From positions 375,523 through 439,522 of the forward strand of contig NZ_KB899546.1 in assembly GCF_000378345.1 (NCBI RefSeq): a DNA stretch of 64,000 nt. Direction: 5' to 3'. Source of the DNA: Hirschia maritima DSM 19733 (GTDB lineage: Bacteria; Pseudomonadota; Alphaproteobacteria; Caulobacterales; Hyphomonadaceae). The notes below the pieces were generated by a model, which was not told the origin of the DNA, searched no databases, and worked only from the letters and a program-made list of their open reading frames with translations. Both the position numbers and the translations under genes were made by a program. The stretch's first letter is position 1. Each line of letters opens with the position of its first letter. Positions 1 to 7,864 of the stretch are shown in pieces.

Positions 1-476
1 GTAATATTGGCGAGGCGGGACCTTCTTCGGGCACGCCTTTCAATCAGATTAAACAGCTTGAAAAAGATCAGTTTGATTATCTTTGCATCGGTGTTGCGCA
101 GGAAGCCAATACGGAAGCGCTATTTATGCGCGCTCGGAAATGGGGTGTAAAACTCGTGTCAGATAAAGCATTGGTTTCTGATCTGATATCCGCAGACGTA
201 GAAATTGAAGAAATCACAAAGCGCTGCGATCTTATTTATCTAACGATTGATATTGATGTATTGCCTCACTACCAGGCTCCCGGCGTGAGTGCGCCTGCTG
301 CTCGAGGTGTCAGTCTTTCGGTGATTGAGTACATAATAGATAAAATCAAAACATCATGTGCAGTATACAATTGCGTGATGCCGCTTGCAGATTTGGTAGA
401 AGTGTCTCCCAAACATGACAAAGACAATATGACCTCAAAAACCGCTGCGATATTAGCATGTTCCTTGTTGAGATAG
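1..476 (+). CDS. hutG: formimidoylglutamase / arginase-family hydrolase, C-terminal part
   Basis: This is the 3' end of a gene that starts before the window; the reading frame begins at base 3. The visible protein has the arginase-superfamily features SSGTPF near the start and a metal-binding stretch DIDVLPHYQAPGVSAPAARG, in which the aspartates would bind a Mn pair. The variant with 'APGVSAPAARG' is the one I associate with formimidoylglutamase (histidine degradation, formimidoylglutamate to glutamate plus formamide) rather than agmatinase. The family is known to be cytosolic. The N-terminal metal ligands are outside the window, so the substrate is inferred. The stop codon lies inside a perfect palindrome. 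No other hut genes are visible here. Confidence 0.75.
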   Translation, partial: NIGEAGPSSGTPFNQIKQLEKDQFDYLCIGVAQEANTEALFMRARKWGVKLVSDKALVSDLISADVEIEEITKRCDLIYLTIDIDVLPHYQAPGVSAPAARGVSLSVIEYIIDKIKTSCAVYNCVMPLADLVEVSPKHDKDNMTSKTAAILACSLLR

Positions 477-487
477 AGCTCTATCTC
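470..487. repeat. 18-bp perfect palindrome spanning the hutG stop codon
   Basis: GAGATAGAGCTCTATCTC reads identically on both strands with no spacer, and the TAG stop of the upstream gene lies inside it. No T tract follows, so it is not a typical intrinsic terminator. It may be a 3'-end stabilising hairpin or a protein-binding dyad; the function is not known. Confidence 0.6.
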
Positions 488-600
488 TAAATGGAAAACG
501 AGATATAGAATGCTACATTCCGCAGGATATGGTTGACGTATTGTAACGAATTATTACTAAGGTAAACAACTTACATTTTTCTTGTATGGAGATCCCCAAT

Positions 601-1413
601 ATGGCGGACTGGAACTTTCCCAAAGGCGAGCTAATGGCAGGCAAGAAAGGCCTAGTCATGGGTGTTGCAAACCAGAACTCTATTGCTTGGGGTATTGCCC
701 AGCAATTGGCAGCTCAAGGCGCTGAAATGGCTTTCACATATCAAGGTGAAGCGCTTGAACGCCGCGTGCGTCCGCTTATCGAGTCTATCGGAATGGATAC
801 AATGATATCCGCTGATGTGACGAATGATGATGAGATGGATGCAGCTTTTGCTACCCTCAAAGATAAATATGGTAAGCTGGACTTCGTTGTTCACGCCATT
901 GCTTTTGCGGGAAAAGATGAACTCAAAGGTTCGATGGTTCACAACACGACTCGTGAGGGTTTTGCGCGTGCCATGGATATCTCTGTCTTCTCATTCATTG
1001 ATGTATGTCGCCGTGCGTCAGACATGATGGAAGAGGGTGGGTCTATTGTGAACCTAACTTATCTTGGTTCTGAACGTGTTATTCCTTCTTATAATGTCAT
1101 GGGTGTTGCTAAGGCTGGACTTGAAGCAGCGACACGTTACGCAGCCCGTGATTTGGGTAAGCAGGGTGTGCGTGTGAATGCTATTTCAGCTGGCCCAATG
1201 CGCACATTGGCGTTGATGGGCATTAAAGGATCAAAAGGGTTGATGTCAGCTGGTAAAGAAATGTCTTTGCTTGGTGAAGACACTAAAATGGAAGGTGTGG
1301 CAGGTTCAGCGCTTTATCTTCTTTCTCCGATTGGTCAGTCTATTACGGGAGAAGTGTTGCACGTTGATGCTGGTTTCCATGTTGTAGGTGTTCCTGAGCC
1401 ATCTGAAGGTTAA
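601..1413 (+). CDS. fabI: enoyl-[acyl-carrier-protein] reductase (NADH), FabI
   Basis: FabI catalyses the last reduction of each fatty-acid elongation cycle, trans-2-enoyl-ACP to acyl-ACP. It is a short-chain dehydrogenase fold. The N-terminal nucleotide site is seen in GLVMGVANQNSIAWGIAQ, which is the FabI version of the glycine motif. The catalytic Tyr-x6-Lys is in SYNVMGVAK, and AGPMRTLA follows as the substrate-loop region. The 270-residue length is normal. I chose the ATG at 601 because GGAG sits at 588-591, nine bases upstream; an in-frame ATG at 586 has no Shine-Dalgarno. The next gene begins 5 bp after the stop, so the two are probably co-transcribed. fabA and fabB for the same pathway lie near 24-26 kb. 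Confidence 0.93.
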   Translation: MADWNFPKGELMAGKKGLVMGVANQNSIAWGIAQQLAAQGAEMAFTYQGEALERRVRPLIESIGMDTMISADVTNDDEMDAAFATLKDKYGKLDFVVHAIAFAGKDELKGSMVHNTTREGFARAMDISVFSFIDVCRRASDMMEEGGSIVNLTYLGSERVIPSYNVMGVAKAGLEAATRYAARDLGKQGVRVNAISAGPMRTLALMGIKGSKGLMSAGKEMSLLGEDTKMEGVAGSALYLLSPIGQSITGEVLHVDAGFHVVGVPEPSEG

Positions 1414-1418
1414 TAACA

Positions 1419-2225
1419 ATGCAAATTACCTCGATCGGAATATTGATTATATTTACATCGATGTTCCTTTCGGGGTGCGCGCATCAAAAAGTCTCTACAA
1501 CGCAGAACAAAAGTGATGCAGAAGTAAAAGAACCTCGTAAAACATCCCCAGATTTAAAACCCGTTGAAATCAAAGAGCTAGGAGACGGTGTATGGATTCA
1601 CACATCCTATAAGATTGTGATGCCATGGGGAAATGTTCTTACAAATGGCCTTATCATTGAGCGAGGAAACCACACTGTATTGATTGATACGGCGTGGAAT
1701 GATGAACAAACAGCCGAGATATTAGATTGGGCCGAAATTACTCTTAAGAAACCTGTTCAAGCGTCCATCCATACTCATGCTCACAGTGATAAAATGGGTG
1801 GAATGAAAGCACTGCATTCTAGAGGCGTTGTAACTTATGCCTCAAAGCTCACGAATAAATTGGCGTTAGAGCGCGGCTTGGATCAAGCTCAGAGCCAGTT
1901 GGACTTGTCTGAAATTGGTGATCAAATTGAATGGAATGGGCTCAGTGTATTGTATCCGGGGGGAGGTCATTCAGAGGACAATATTGTCGTAAATGATTTT
2001 ACCACCAGAATACTATTTGGTGGTTGCATGATCCGACCGGGCATGACCAAGTCGCTCGGAAATACTGGTGATGCCAATTTGAAGTATTGGTCCAAAGCAG
2101 TAGAGAACGCTGCAAATGCATTTCCCAACAGTAATATTGTTGTACCAAGCCATGGAAAACCGGCAGGTAGAGAAATACTCAAAAACACAGCGACGATAGC
2201 GCGCCCGCAGTTTAAAGCAGAATAG
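1419..2225 (+). CDS. subclass B1 metallo-beta-lactamase, NDM-like lipoprotein
   Basis: 268-residue zinc hydrolase of the metallo-beta-lactamase fold, predicted to open beta-lactam rings in the periplasm. The N-terminus has a lipoprotein signal with lipobox LSGC (Cys20), so it should be membrane anchored, as NDM is. All six B1 zinc ligands can be placed: His120, His122 and His184 for site 1 and Asp124, Cys203 and His245 for site 2, in the motifs HAHSDKMGG, PGGGHSEDN, FGGC and SH. The substrate-binding Lys and Asn are in KSLGNTGDA (Lys211, Asn215). HAHxDKMGGM, YPGxGH, DNI and SLGNxGDA match the pattern I remember for NDM more closely than VIM or IMP. It starts 5 bp after fabI. There are no flanking insertion sequences or integron features, so it looks like a resident chromosomal gene. 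Activity is inferred. Confidence 0.88.
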   Translation: MQITSIGILIIFTSMFLSGCAHQKVSTTQNKSDAEVKEPRKTSPDLKPVEIKELGDGVWIHTSYKIVMPWGNVLTNGLIIERGNHTVLIDTAWNDEQTAEILDWAEITLKKPVQASIHTHAHSDKMGGMKALHSRGVVTYASKLTNKLALERGLDQAQSQLDLSEIGDQIEWNGLSVLYPGGGHSEDNIVVNDFTTRILFGGCMIRPGMTKSLGNTGDANLKYWSKAVENAANAFPNSNIVVPSHGKPAGREILKNTATIARPQFKAE

Positions 2226-2633
2226 TATCGGCTTTGGTTGCATTGCTGAGCTGTGTGAATTTTTGTTTGAAGGGATATGCTGTACTATTTGATAGCCACT
2301 GTTCCCTAAATACAACAATTTTAGTGTGTTTATCGCATTAAATTGATCCAACTGCCTCTACGTAAAGTTATCGCTTTGAATGATATTTATCAAAAAGCAT
2401 GGCGATTTACCAAAAAAACGGGATAATTTTCCAAAATTCAATTTATTTGCGGTGAATTTATTACATTTTCCTGTTTGGCGCATGTATTAAAGCCGAATTG
2501 GCTTGATCTTTTTCCAATTTGAAAGAATAATAATTACTCTAATTCGCTTGTTTGAGGGTGTTTTGTGCTCTTAACTGGCGGATATGAAGCAATATAATAA
2601 CGCAAAAATGCGGCTTTAGGGGAATGAAACGTC
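2226..2633. other. 408-bp AT-rich intergenic region upstream of a TonB receptor gene
   Basis: No open reading frame, tRNA or clear terminator is visible. The last part should contain the promoter of the TonB receptor gene, and a GGGGA Shine-Dalgarno lies close to its ATG. There are several runs of A and T around 2400-2470. I saw no convincing Fur box or other named operator by eye. Confidence 0.5.
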
Positions 2634-5003
2634 ATGAAACTTAGAAATCTTAAACTTATGAGCTCAGCGCTGGTTCTTGGGGGGCTTTTAACACCTCAAG
2701 CATCCGCGCAGGAGGAGGGGGAAAGCCCTAAAGTTGAGGACACAATTATCGTTACTGCGACTAAGCGTGCTTCAACTATTCAGGAAGTTCCGTTTTCGAT
2801 CAATGCTCAAACAGCAGATGACATCGAAAAGAGTGGTGCGAACAATCTGGAAGATGTTGCGCGCAGTGTTGCAGGTCTCAGCATTCAGAATTTGGGGCCG
2901 GGTCAAAGCCAGGTAGCAATTCGCGGTGTCTCAGCGGGTCAGATCGTACGTGACCAACCTGGTGTAAAAGAACAAGTTGGTGTGTATCTAGATGAATCTG
3001 TCATCTCACTTTCTTTGTTCACACCTGATTTGGACCTGTTTGACCTTAATCGTGTTGAAACTCTTCGTGGTCCTCAAGGAACTCTCTTCGGATCTGGTTC
3101 TATGGGAGGTACAATACGTTACATTACCGAACAACCATCTTTGGATGGGTTTGAAGGTAAAGTTGAGGCCAATGCCCACACTGTCAAAGATGGGAATCAA
3201 GGTGGTCACCTTAAAGGTGCTGTTAATATCCCAATGGGAGATACGGCTGCACTTAGAGCTGTGGCTTATACAACTCAATATGCTGGGTACATTGATGCAT
3301 TGGGGCCAAATGGAAGCAGAGATGAAGATGTAAACACTGGGACTCGTACTGGTGGACGTTTGGCAATGTTGTTCGAACCCACTGAAAATATCTCAATTAC
3401 TCCTCGTGTGATCTATCAGGAAATTCAAGCAGACGGATTCAATCGTGAAGAAGCTTTCAATTGGCTGACAGCTGGAGCACAACTTGGTCCGAGAGAGCAA
3501 TTTTTGCTCGGCGATGAAGAATTTAAAGATGAAACTTTGTTGGCAGACTTAACTGCGACAATTGACTTTGGTCCAGTAGAGCTAACTTCTGTAACGAGTT
3601 TTGCAGATCGTTCAATTTTGGTGAGTCGTGATGCAAGCGCTTTAACTCACAGTGTGTCTGCTGACTTAGGCTACGACGCCGGAATTTATTCTACGCCATC
3701 AAACCTGCGAGATTCCACAGCCTATGAATCTTGGACGCAAGAACTCCGTTTGTCATCAAACAGCGAGGGGCCATTCCATTGGTTAGGTGGATTATTCTAT
3801 TCTACAAATGATCGTTCTTATAAGCAGCGCCTACCAACGCCGGGCTATGATGTAGCCACTGATGCGGCTTTGGGTGCAGGAACATCTGCGGCTGTAGCGA
3901 ATGGATTTGGTGTAGATTCTCCATTTAACTCGGACCTTGATTACACGCTTGATCAATGGGCAGTATTTGGAGAGGTGAATTGGGACATTACAGACCGTCT
4001 AACAGCGACTGTTGGTGGGCGGTACTATGACTTTGAAGAAGACCGTACAATTTCTTCGGGTGGCCTGTTTGCGAATGGTGATTCTGGCGTTGTAGATACA
4101 ACATCATCAAGTGGATTTACGCCACGCTTCTTGGTTTCATACGAGCTGAATGATGTAGTGACGCTGAACGCGCAAGCCGCTCAAGGTTTCAGATTGGGTG
4201 GTGTAAACGATCCACTCAACGCAACTTTGTGTAACGCCGCTGATGAAGCTATTTTTGGTGGTTTCCAAGCATATGATGATGAAACAATGTGGAACTATGA
4301 GGCTGGTCTGAAAGCCAAACAAGGTAGCTTCACATTTAGCGGTGCGGTTTTCCGTAGTGAAATTAAAGACCTCCAAGTAACGCTGGATGCTGGTTCATGT
4401 TCATCACGTGTTGTTTTCAACGTCCCTGAGGCTCACACTCAAGGTATCGAAGCTGAAATGGGATATAGTCCTTTTGATGGCTTTGACATGAACATTGCGC
4501 TGAGCTTACTTGAGAGTGAATTTGACAGCACAGTTGTAGACGGAACTGGTTCTATTCTTGCGGGTATTGAAGAAGGTAACCGCTTGCCATCAGTACCTGA
4601 GTATCAGCTATCTGTGTCTGGTTCGTATTATTGGGATGCCGGAATTGCAGGAGCGTCAGCTTTTGTAGCTGGTTCATTGCAATTGATCGGTGACCGTTTC
4701 ACTCAACCAAGTGACCAGATTGCTGGACAAGGACTTCCAACAGCAACTGGTCTTGTAAATGGTACTTTTGATGGAACTGAAAACCCAAGCACTTTGGTCG
4801 ACCTAGACTTGGATTCCTACCAAACATTGAACCTGAGCACAGGTTTGGAATTTGAAACTTGGGATCTAATTCTATACGTCAACAATGCGACTGATGAGGA
4901 CGCAGATCTATCATTCGACAGAGAACGTGGTGGTCGTGCTCGTCTTGGGTTCCGTACAAACAACCCAAGAACAGTTGGTGTAACAGTTCGTAAGAGCTTC
5001 TAA
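2634..5003 (+). CDS. TonB-dependent outer-membrane receptor
   Basis: 789-residue outer-membrane transporter of the TonB-dependent family, which imports large or scarce solutes (siderophores, cobalamin, glycans) using proton-motive force through TonB-ExbB-ExbD. A signal peptide ends near ASAQ (about residue 26). The TonB box follows as DTIIVTA, then a plug domain with the typical VAIRGV, VETLRGPQGTLFGSGSMGG and IRYIT motifs (about residues 50-165). The rest is a 22-strand barrel with alternating aromatic and polar residues, ending in the C-terminal Phe expected for BAM recognition. The substrate cannot be read from the sequence, since no transport or regulatory partner gene is adjacent. A strong terminator follows. 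It resembles the many 'IRGVSAG...' receptors of marine alphaproteobacteria. Confidence 0.92.
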   Translation: MKLRNLKLMSSALVLGGLLTPQASAQEEGESPKVEDTIIVTATKRASTIQEVPFSINAQTADDIEKSGANNLEDVARSVAGLSIQNLGPGQSQVAIRGVSAGQIVRDQPGVKEQVGVYLDESVISLSLFTPDLDLFDLNRVETLRGPQGTLFGSGSMGGTIRYITEQPSLDGFEGKVEANAHTVKDGNQGGHLKGAVNIPMGDTAALRAVAYTTQYAGYIDALGPNGSRDEDVNTGTRTGGRLAMLFEPTENISITPRVIYQEIQADGFNREEAFNWLTAGAQLGPREQFLLGDEEFKDETLLADLTATIDFGPVELTSVTSFADRSILVSRDASALTHSVSADLGYDAGIYSTPSNLRDSTAYESWTQELRLSSNSEGPFHWLGGLFYSTNDRSYKQRLPTPGYDVATDAALGAGTSAAVANGFGVDSPFNSDLDYTLDQWAVFGEVNWDITDRLTATVGGRYYDFEEDRTISSGGLFANGDSGVVDTTSSSGFTPRFLVSYELNDVVTLNAQAAQGFRLGGVNDPLNATLCNAADEAIFGGFQAYDDETMWNYEAGLKAKQGSFTFSGAVFRSEIKDLQVTLDAGSCSSRVVFNVPEAHTQGIEAEMGYSPFDGFDMNIALSLLESEFDSTVVDGTGSILAGIEEGNRLPSVPEYQLSVSGSYYWDAGIAGASAFVAGSLQLIGDRFTQPSDQIAGQGLPTATGLVNGTFDGTENPSTLVDLDLDSYQTLNLSTGLEFETWDLILYVNNATDEDADLSFDRERGGRARLGFRTNNPRTVGVTVRKSF

Positions 5004-5028
5004 ATTTAGACTGCTGAATTAGAAATAG

Positions 5029-5062
5029 AAAAGCTCTCGCAAGAAACTGTGAGAGCTTTTTT
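5029..5062 (+). terminator. intrinsic terminator of the TonB receptor gene
   Basis: AAAAGCTCTC (5029-5038) pairs perfectly with GAGAGCTTTT (5051-5060) around a 12-base loop, and the stem runs into T's. It lies 26 bp after the stop codon. Confidence 0.88.
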
Positions 5063-5232
5063 GTGTTTTGAAATCTTGAAATCAGTTTGACACAACGAAG
5101 TCGAAGACCTATTTTAAGGCTACAGATCAAGGAGGGCTCTGACAGTGAACAGCTAAGACAAATTGTCTTTTTCATTTTTTGTTTCTTCGCAACAGGCGAA
5201 GTGTGTTCACAATTCTAATTCAGAGTCTGATT

Positions 5233-5904
5233 ATGCATAACCTTGATATTACCAAGAAAAAATTTGGTCCAGATCCGCTTAACCCAAACCCACTTTTGGA
5301 CACAGCGTTCCTTAAAGCAGTCGTCACATCACCCAATATTGAAGTGGGTAATTTCAGCTATTACAATGATCCCAAAGGGCCTGAGAAATTCCAAGATCAT
5401 TGTGTGAAATACCATTTTGATTTCATTGGAGATAAACTCAAAATTGGAAAATTCTGTGCATTTGCAACTGACATTCAATTTATCATGAATGGTGCAAATC
5501 ATGCGATGACAGGGTTTTCGACTTTTCCATTCAACGTGTTTGCTGAAGGGTGGAAGGGCGGATTTGACCCTTCAACGATCACAGCCGGGTATCGCGGTGA
5601 TACTGTCGTTGGAAACGATGTGTGGATTGGCCGCGAAGCGTTGATAATGCCTGGTGTAACTATCGGGGATGGCTCAATTATTGGCACGCGCGCAGTCGTT
5701 GCTAAAGATGTTCCGCCTTATAGCATCGTTGTCGGCAACCCAGGGAAAATCGTCCGCAAACGATTTGATGATACCACAATAGATGCGTTGTTGGATATCG
5801 CATGGTGGGATTGGCCAGTGGATCACCTTACGAAGGCGCTCAATGCCATTCGTGGCAACGACATTGAGGTGCTCAAGTCTATGAAGCCAAATATAGAAAC
5901 TTAG
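5233..5904 (+). CDS. CatB/Vat-type xenobiotic acetyltransferase (left-handed beta-helix)
   Basis: 223-residue hexapeptide-repeat acetyltransferase. The family moves an acetyl group from acetyl-CoA to hydroxyl groups of small molecules such as chloramphenicol and streptogramin A. The order is an N-terminal segment with PNIEVGNFSYYND, a first coil block LKIGKFCAFA, the loop with the probable catalytic His in NGANHAMTGFSTFPF, then the beta-helix coils VVGNDVWIGREALIMPGVTIGDGSIIGTRAVV and the CoA-site tail VVGNPGKIVRKRF. The ATG at 5233 matches the usual family start; an in-frame ATG at 5179 would add an unrelated stretch. Chromosomal members are often of unknown substrate, so antibiotic acetylation is only a possibility. 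The stop codon overlaps that of the convergent udk gene. Confidence 0.85.
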   Translation: MHNLDITKKKFGPDPLNPNPLLDTAFLKAVVTSPNIEVGNFSYYNDPKGPEKFQDHCVKYHFDFIGDKLKIGKFCAFATDIQFIMNGANHAMTGFSTFPFNVFAEGWKGGFDPSTITAGYRGDTVVGNDVWIGREALIMPGVTIGDGSIIGTRAVVAKDVPPYSIVVGNPGKIVRKRFDDTTIDALLDIAWWDWPVDHLTKALNAIRGNDIEVLKSMKPNIET

Positions 5905-6584
5905 ATTAGGTTCTCGTCTTTTAGAAAGCTCCACACGGGTGCTAAAAGGCGGGCTTGTGCTTTCGCATCAGGTTTACCGACCTTCGCTGCTGTGGGGCCT
6001 TCATCTTCAATGATGAGGTCACACAGATATTTGGCTGGCTCGGTAAACTGCGCGTGAGCAGGGCGAACAAAATTGAGATATTGTGCGATCACTCTATCCA
6101 GATCGCGGCCACGTTCGGAAACATCTCGCTTGATGCGCCGTGCCATGCGCAGGTCAGCAGGCGTATCGACATAAATTGTTAGATCAAAGAGATTGAAATA
6201 CTTTCGGTGACTGAGTGTGTGTACACCTTCACACACAATAAAGGGGCGGGGGGACAGAATTTTTTCTTCACCATCCACACGGTCATGTTTGGAAAAATCA
6301 TAAATAGGCTGCCCGATTGTTTCACCCTGTTTCAGGCTGACAATATGGCTTTCAAACATATCCATATTTTTGGAAGCGGGATCATCAAAATCAACGCGTT
6401 CCTCCATTTCCTGATTAGACCATAAAGGCGCATCAGGGTGTTGGTGTTCGCGCGGCTTGTAGTAATTATCCTCGCCCATGATGAGCACTTTATCGCCACC
6501 CAATTTATCAAGCAAAGCCTGAGCAAGCGTGGACTTACCAGAGCCCGAACCACCTGTAATCGCAATCATATATGGCTTTGTCAT
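5901..6584 (-). CDS. udk: uridine kinase
   Basis: Phosphorylates uridine and cytidine to UMP and CMP in pyrimidine salvage. The P-loop is TGGSGSGKST near the N-terminus, followed by the family motifs EDNYYK and FDDPAS, and the lid-region arginines in RRIKRDVSERGR. At 227 residues it is close to the usual length. I chose the ATG at 6584 because AAGG lies nine bases before it; the longer reading frame overlaps the upstream gene. It follows a methyltransferase gene at 34 bp, so they probably form one transcript. Its stop overlaps the stop of the convergent acetyltransferase gene by four bases. Confidence 0.88.
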   Translation of the reverse strand: MTKPYMIAITGGSGSGKSTLAQALLDKLGGDKVLIMGEDNYYKPREHQHPDAPLWSNQEMEERVDFDDPASKNMDMFESHIVSLKQGETIGQPIYDFSKHDRVDGEEKILSPRPFIVCEGVHTLSHRKYFNLFDLTIYVDTPADLRMARRIKRDVSERGRDLDRVIAQYLNFVRPAHAQFTEPAKYLCDLIIEDEGPTAAKVGKPDAKAQARLLAPVWSFLKDENLI

Positions 6585-6618
6585 GAATGAACCTTCGCAG
6601 CAGAACTTTAAACTCGTT

Positions 6619-7371
6619 TTATTCTTTAGCGGCGATTGCGCCAAAAATCACTTCGCAAACATAAGATATTTCATTCTTTCTGCGCTCCAGAATCATGCGA
6701 TCATCAAGCGTGTCTAGGTCTAAGGCATTTAATTTATCTTGGGAGGCAGCTCCACAAGCGATGATGCGATCTTGAATAGCTTTTAAAATCATTCCAAGTG
6801 GTACAATTTGATGTGGCGTCTGCAAACAAGATTGTGCTTGAATAAATCGTTCGCCGGCACCTGCTTTTGTGAGAATGGAGTCAAGTTTTAATCCAATTTC
6901 TATATCAGCGTTCTCCGACAATAGAGTCTTGCGTAAGATTTGCAGAACTTCTTCATTTAGGGGTATTGAACCAGATTTGTGAACTTGGCCAAGATTGTGT
7001 TCCTGTAAAATCAGTTGGCCTTTGGGACGAAGGGCAGACAGCATTTTTTCTACCGCGCTCACTGCATCTGGAAGATACATCAAAACACGACGACAGGTTA
7101 CTACATCAAATTCTTCTTTATAGGCCAAGTCATATATGTCTTGGCGTAGAAAGGTTACATTTTTCAATCCGTCTTGCGCAGCTTTTTCGCGTGCCATCTC
7201 CAGAAATTTTTCATTGCGATCAATTCCCACAACGTGGCCATCGGGTCCAATGAGTTTGGCAATATCCAATGTGAGATTGCCAATTGCACACCCAATATCG
7301 AGAATATGTTGTCCTTTCTGCAAAGAAGCATCATTCATGAGTGATTCAGTGAAAGTTTTTTTTCTTATCAT
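6619..7371 (-). CDS. class I SAM-dependent methyltransferase, substrate unknown
   Basis: 250 residues with a Rossmann-type SAM site: motif I is ILDIGCAIGNLTLDIA (about residues 23-38), the acidic loop is VVGIDRN, motif II includes DVVTCRRVLMYLPD, and motif III includes LRPKGQLILQE. The C-terminal half is helical and without a recognised domain. The ATG at 7371 has GAGGG five bases upstream. The substrate is unknown; the general shape fits small-molecule (UbiE/ArsM-like) methyltransferases, but the conserved cysteines of ArsM are not evident. It lies between udk and an arsR-like gene on the same strand. Whether it is linked to metal or arsenic stress is open. Confidence 0.72.
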   Translation of the reverse strand: MIRKKTFTESLMNDASLQKGQHILDIGCAIGNLTLDIAKLIGPDGHVVGIDRNEKFLEMAREKAAQDGLKNVTFLRQDIYDLAYKEEFDVVTCRRVLMYLPDAVSAVEKMLSALRPKGQLILQEHNLGQVHKSGSIPLNEEVLQILRKTLLSENADIEIGLKLDSILTKAGAGERFIQAQSCLQTPHQIVPLGMILKAIQDRIIACGAASQDKLNALDLDTLDDRMILERRKNEISYVCEVIFGAIAAKE

Positions 7372-7389
7372 ATCGCCCTCTGCATTAAT

Positions 7390-7408
7390 GTTATGTTATA
7401 ACAATAAC
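7390..7408. promoter_or_regulatory. imperfect dyad upstream of the methyltransferase-udk pair
   Basis: GTTATGTTATAACAATAAC is a near-palindrome with TTATAA at its centre, 18-37 bases upstream of the methyltransferase ATG. It could be an operator or part of the promoter. No regulator is assigned. Confidence 0.35.
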
Positions 7409-7460
7409 GCTGAGTGAGCTTTGTCAAGAAACAGATTAAGCTACGCAATCGAAAAGCTAA

Positions 7461-7790
7461 CTAGCAACAATTTTTGCTTTGGATACAGCAGTTTCTAACA
7501 ACTTCATTATCTGCGCAACAATCGACCAATAGATAATTGAGGAGAGCGCCGAGAGATTGGAAATTCACAGTGTAATTGATTTTACGATGCTCACGAGAGG
7601 ATGAGATAAATCCCACGTCTTCCAGAGCAGACAGATGAAAGGAGACCTTCGAGGGGGTCGCTTCCACATGCTCTGCAAGTTCACCTGCTGACATTGCATT
7701 GGGTGCAGCTTTCACCAAGCGTTTTAGTATTTTTAGGCGCGTTTCATTTGCGATTGCAGATAGCGCGTTTAGAGCAAGATCATCATTCAT
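7461..7790 (-). CDS. ArsR-family winged-helix transcriptional repressor
   Basis: 109-residue winged-helix protein that should bind the dyad between itself and the divergent DUF6428 gene and release it on binding a metal(loid) or another signal. The DNA-recognition part is seen in SAGELAEHVEATPSKVSFHLSALEDVGFI, followed by a beta-wing SSREHRKINYTV. The C-terminus is rich in cysteine (CC, CC and a final CC), which could form a thiol metal or arsenite site, as known for several ArsR proteins. Typical ArsR-family length. No arsenate reductase or arsenite efflux gene follows, so the inducer is not certain. Confidence 0.86.
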   Translation of the reverse strand: MNDDLALNALSAIANETRLKILKRLVKAAPNAMSAGELAEHVEATPSKVSFHLSALEDVGFISSSREHRKINYTVNFQSLGALLNYLLVDCCADNEVVRNCCIQSKNCC

Positions 7791-7801
7791 GTTTCAACAA
7801 T

Positions 7802-7854
7802 ACTTGAAATGAGAGTGTTTGTGAATTATATCATTTCAAGTAAAATTGAAATGA
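7802..7854. promoter_or_regulatory. ArsR-type operator in the divergent promoter
   Basis: ACTTGAAATGA (7802-7812) and TCATTTCAAGT (7831-7841) form a perfect 11-bp inverted repeat. A third half-site, TTGAAATGA, follows at 7846-7854 just before the DUF6428 gene. The arrangement between divergent arsR and target genes makes autoregulation and control of DUF6428 likely. Confidence 0.72.
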
Positions 7855-7864
7855 GGATTATCAA

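Noticed and set aside
2226-2633. Sigma-54 promoter (TGGCGCATGTATTAA and TGGCGGATATGAAGCAA) before the TonB receptor
   Set aside because: Neither has the conserved GC of the -12 element at the required spacing.
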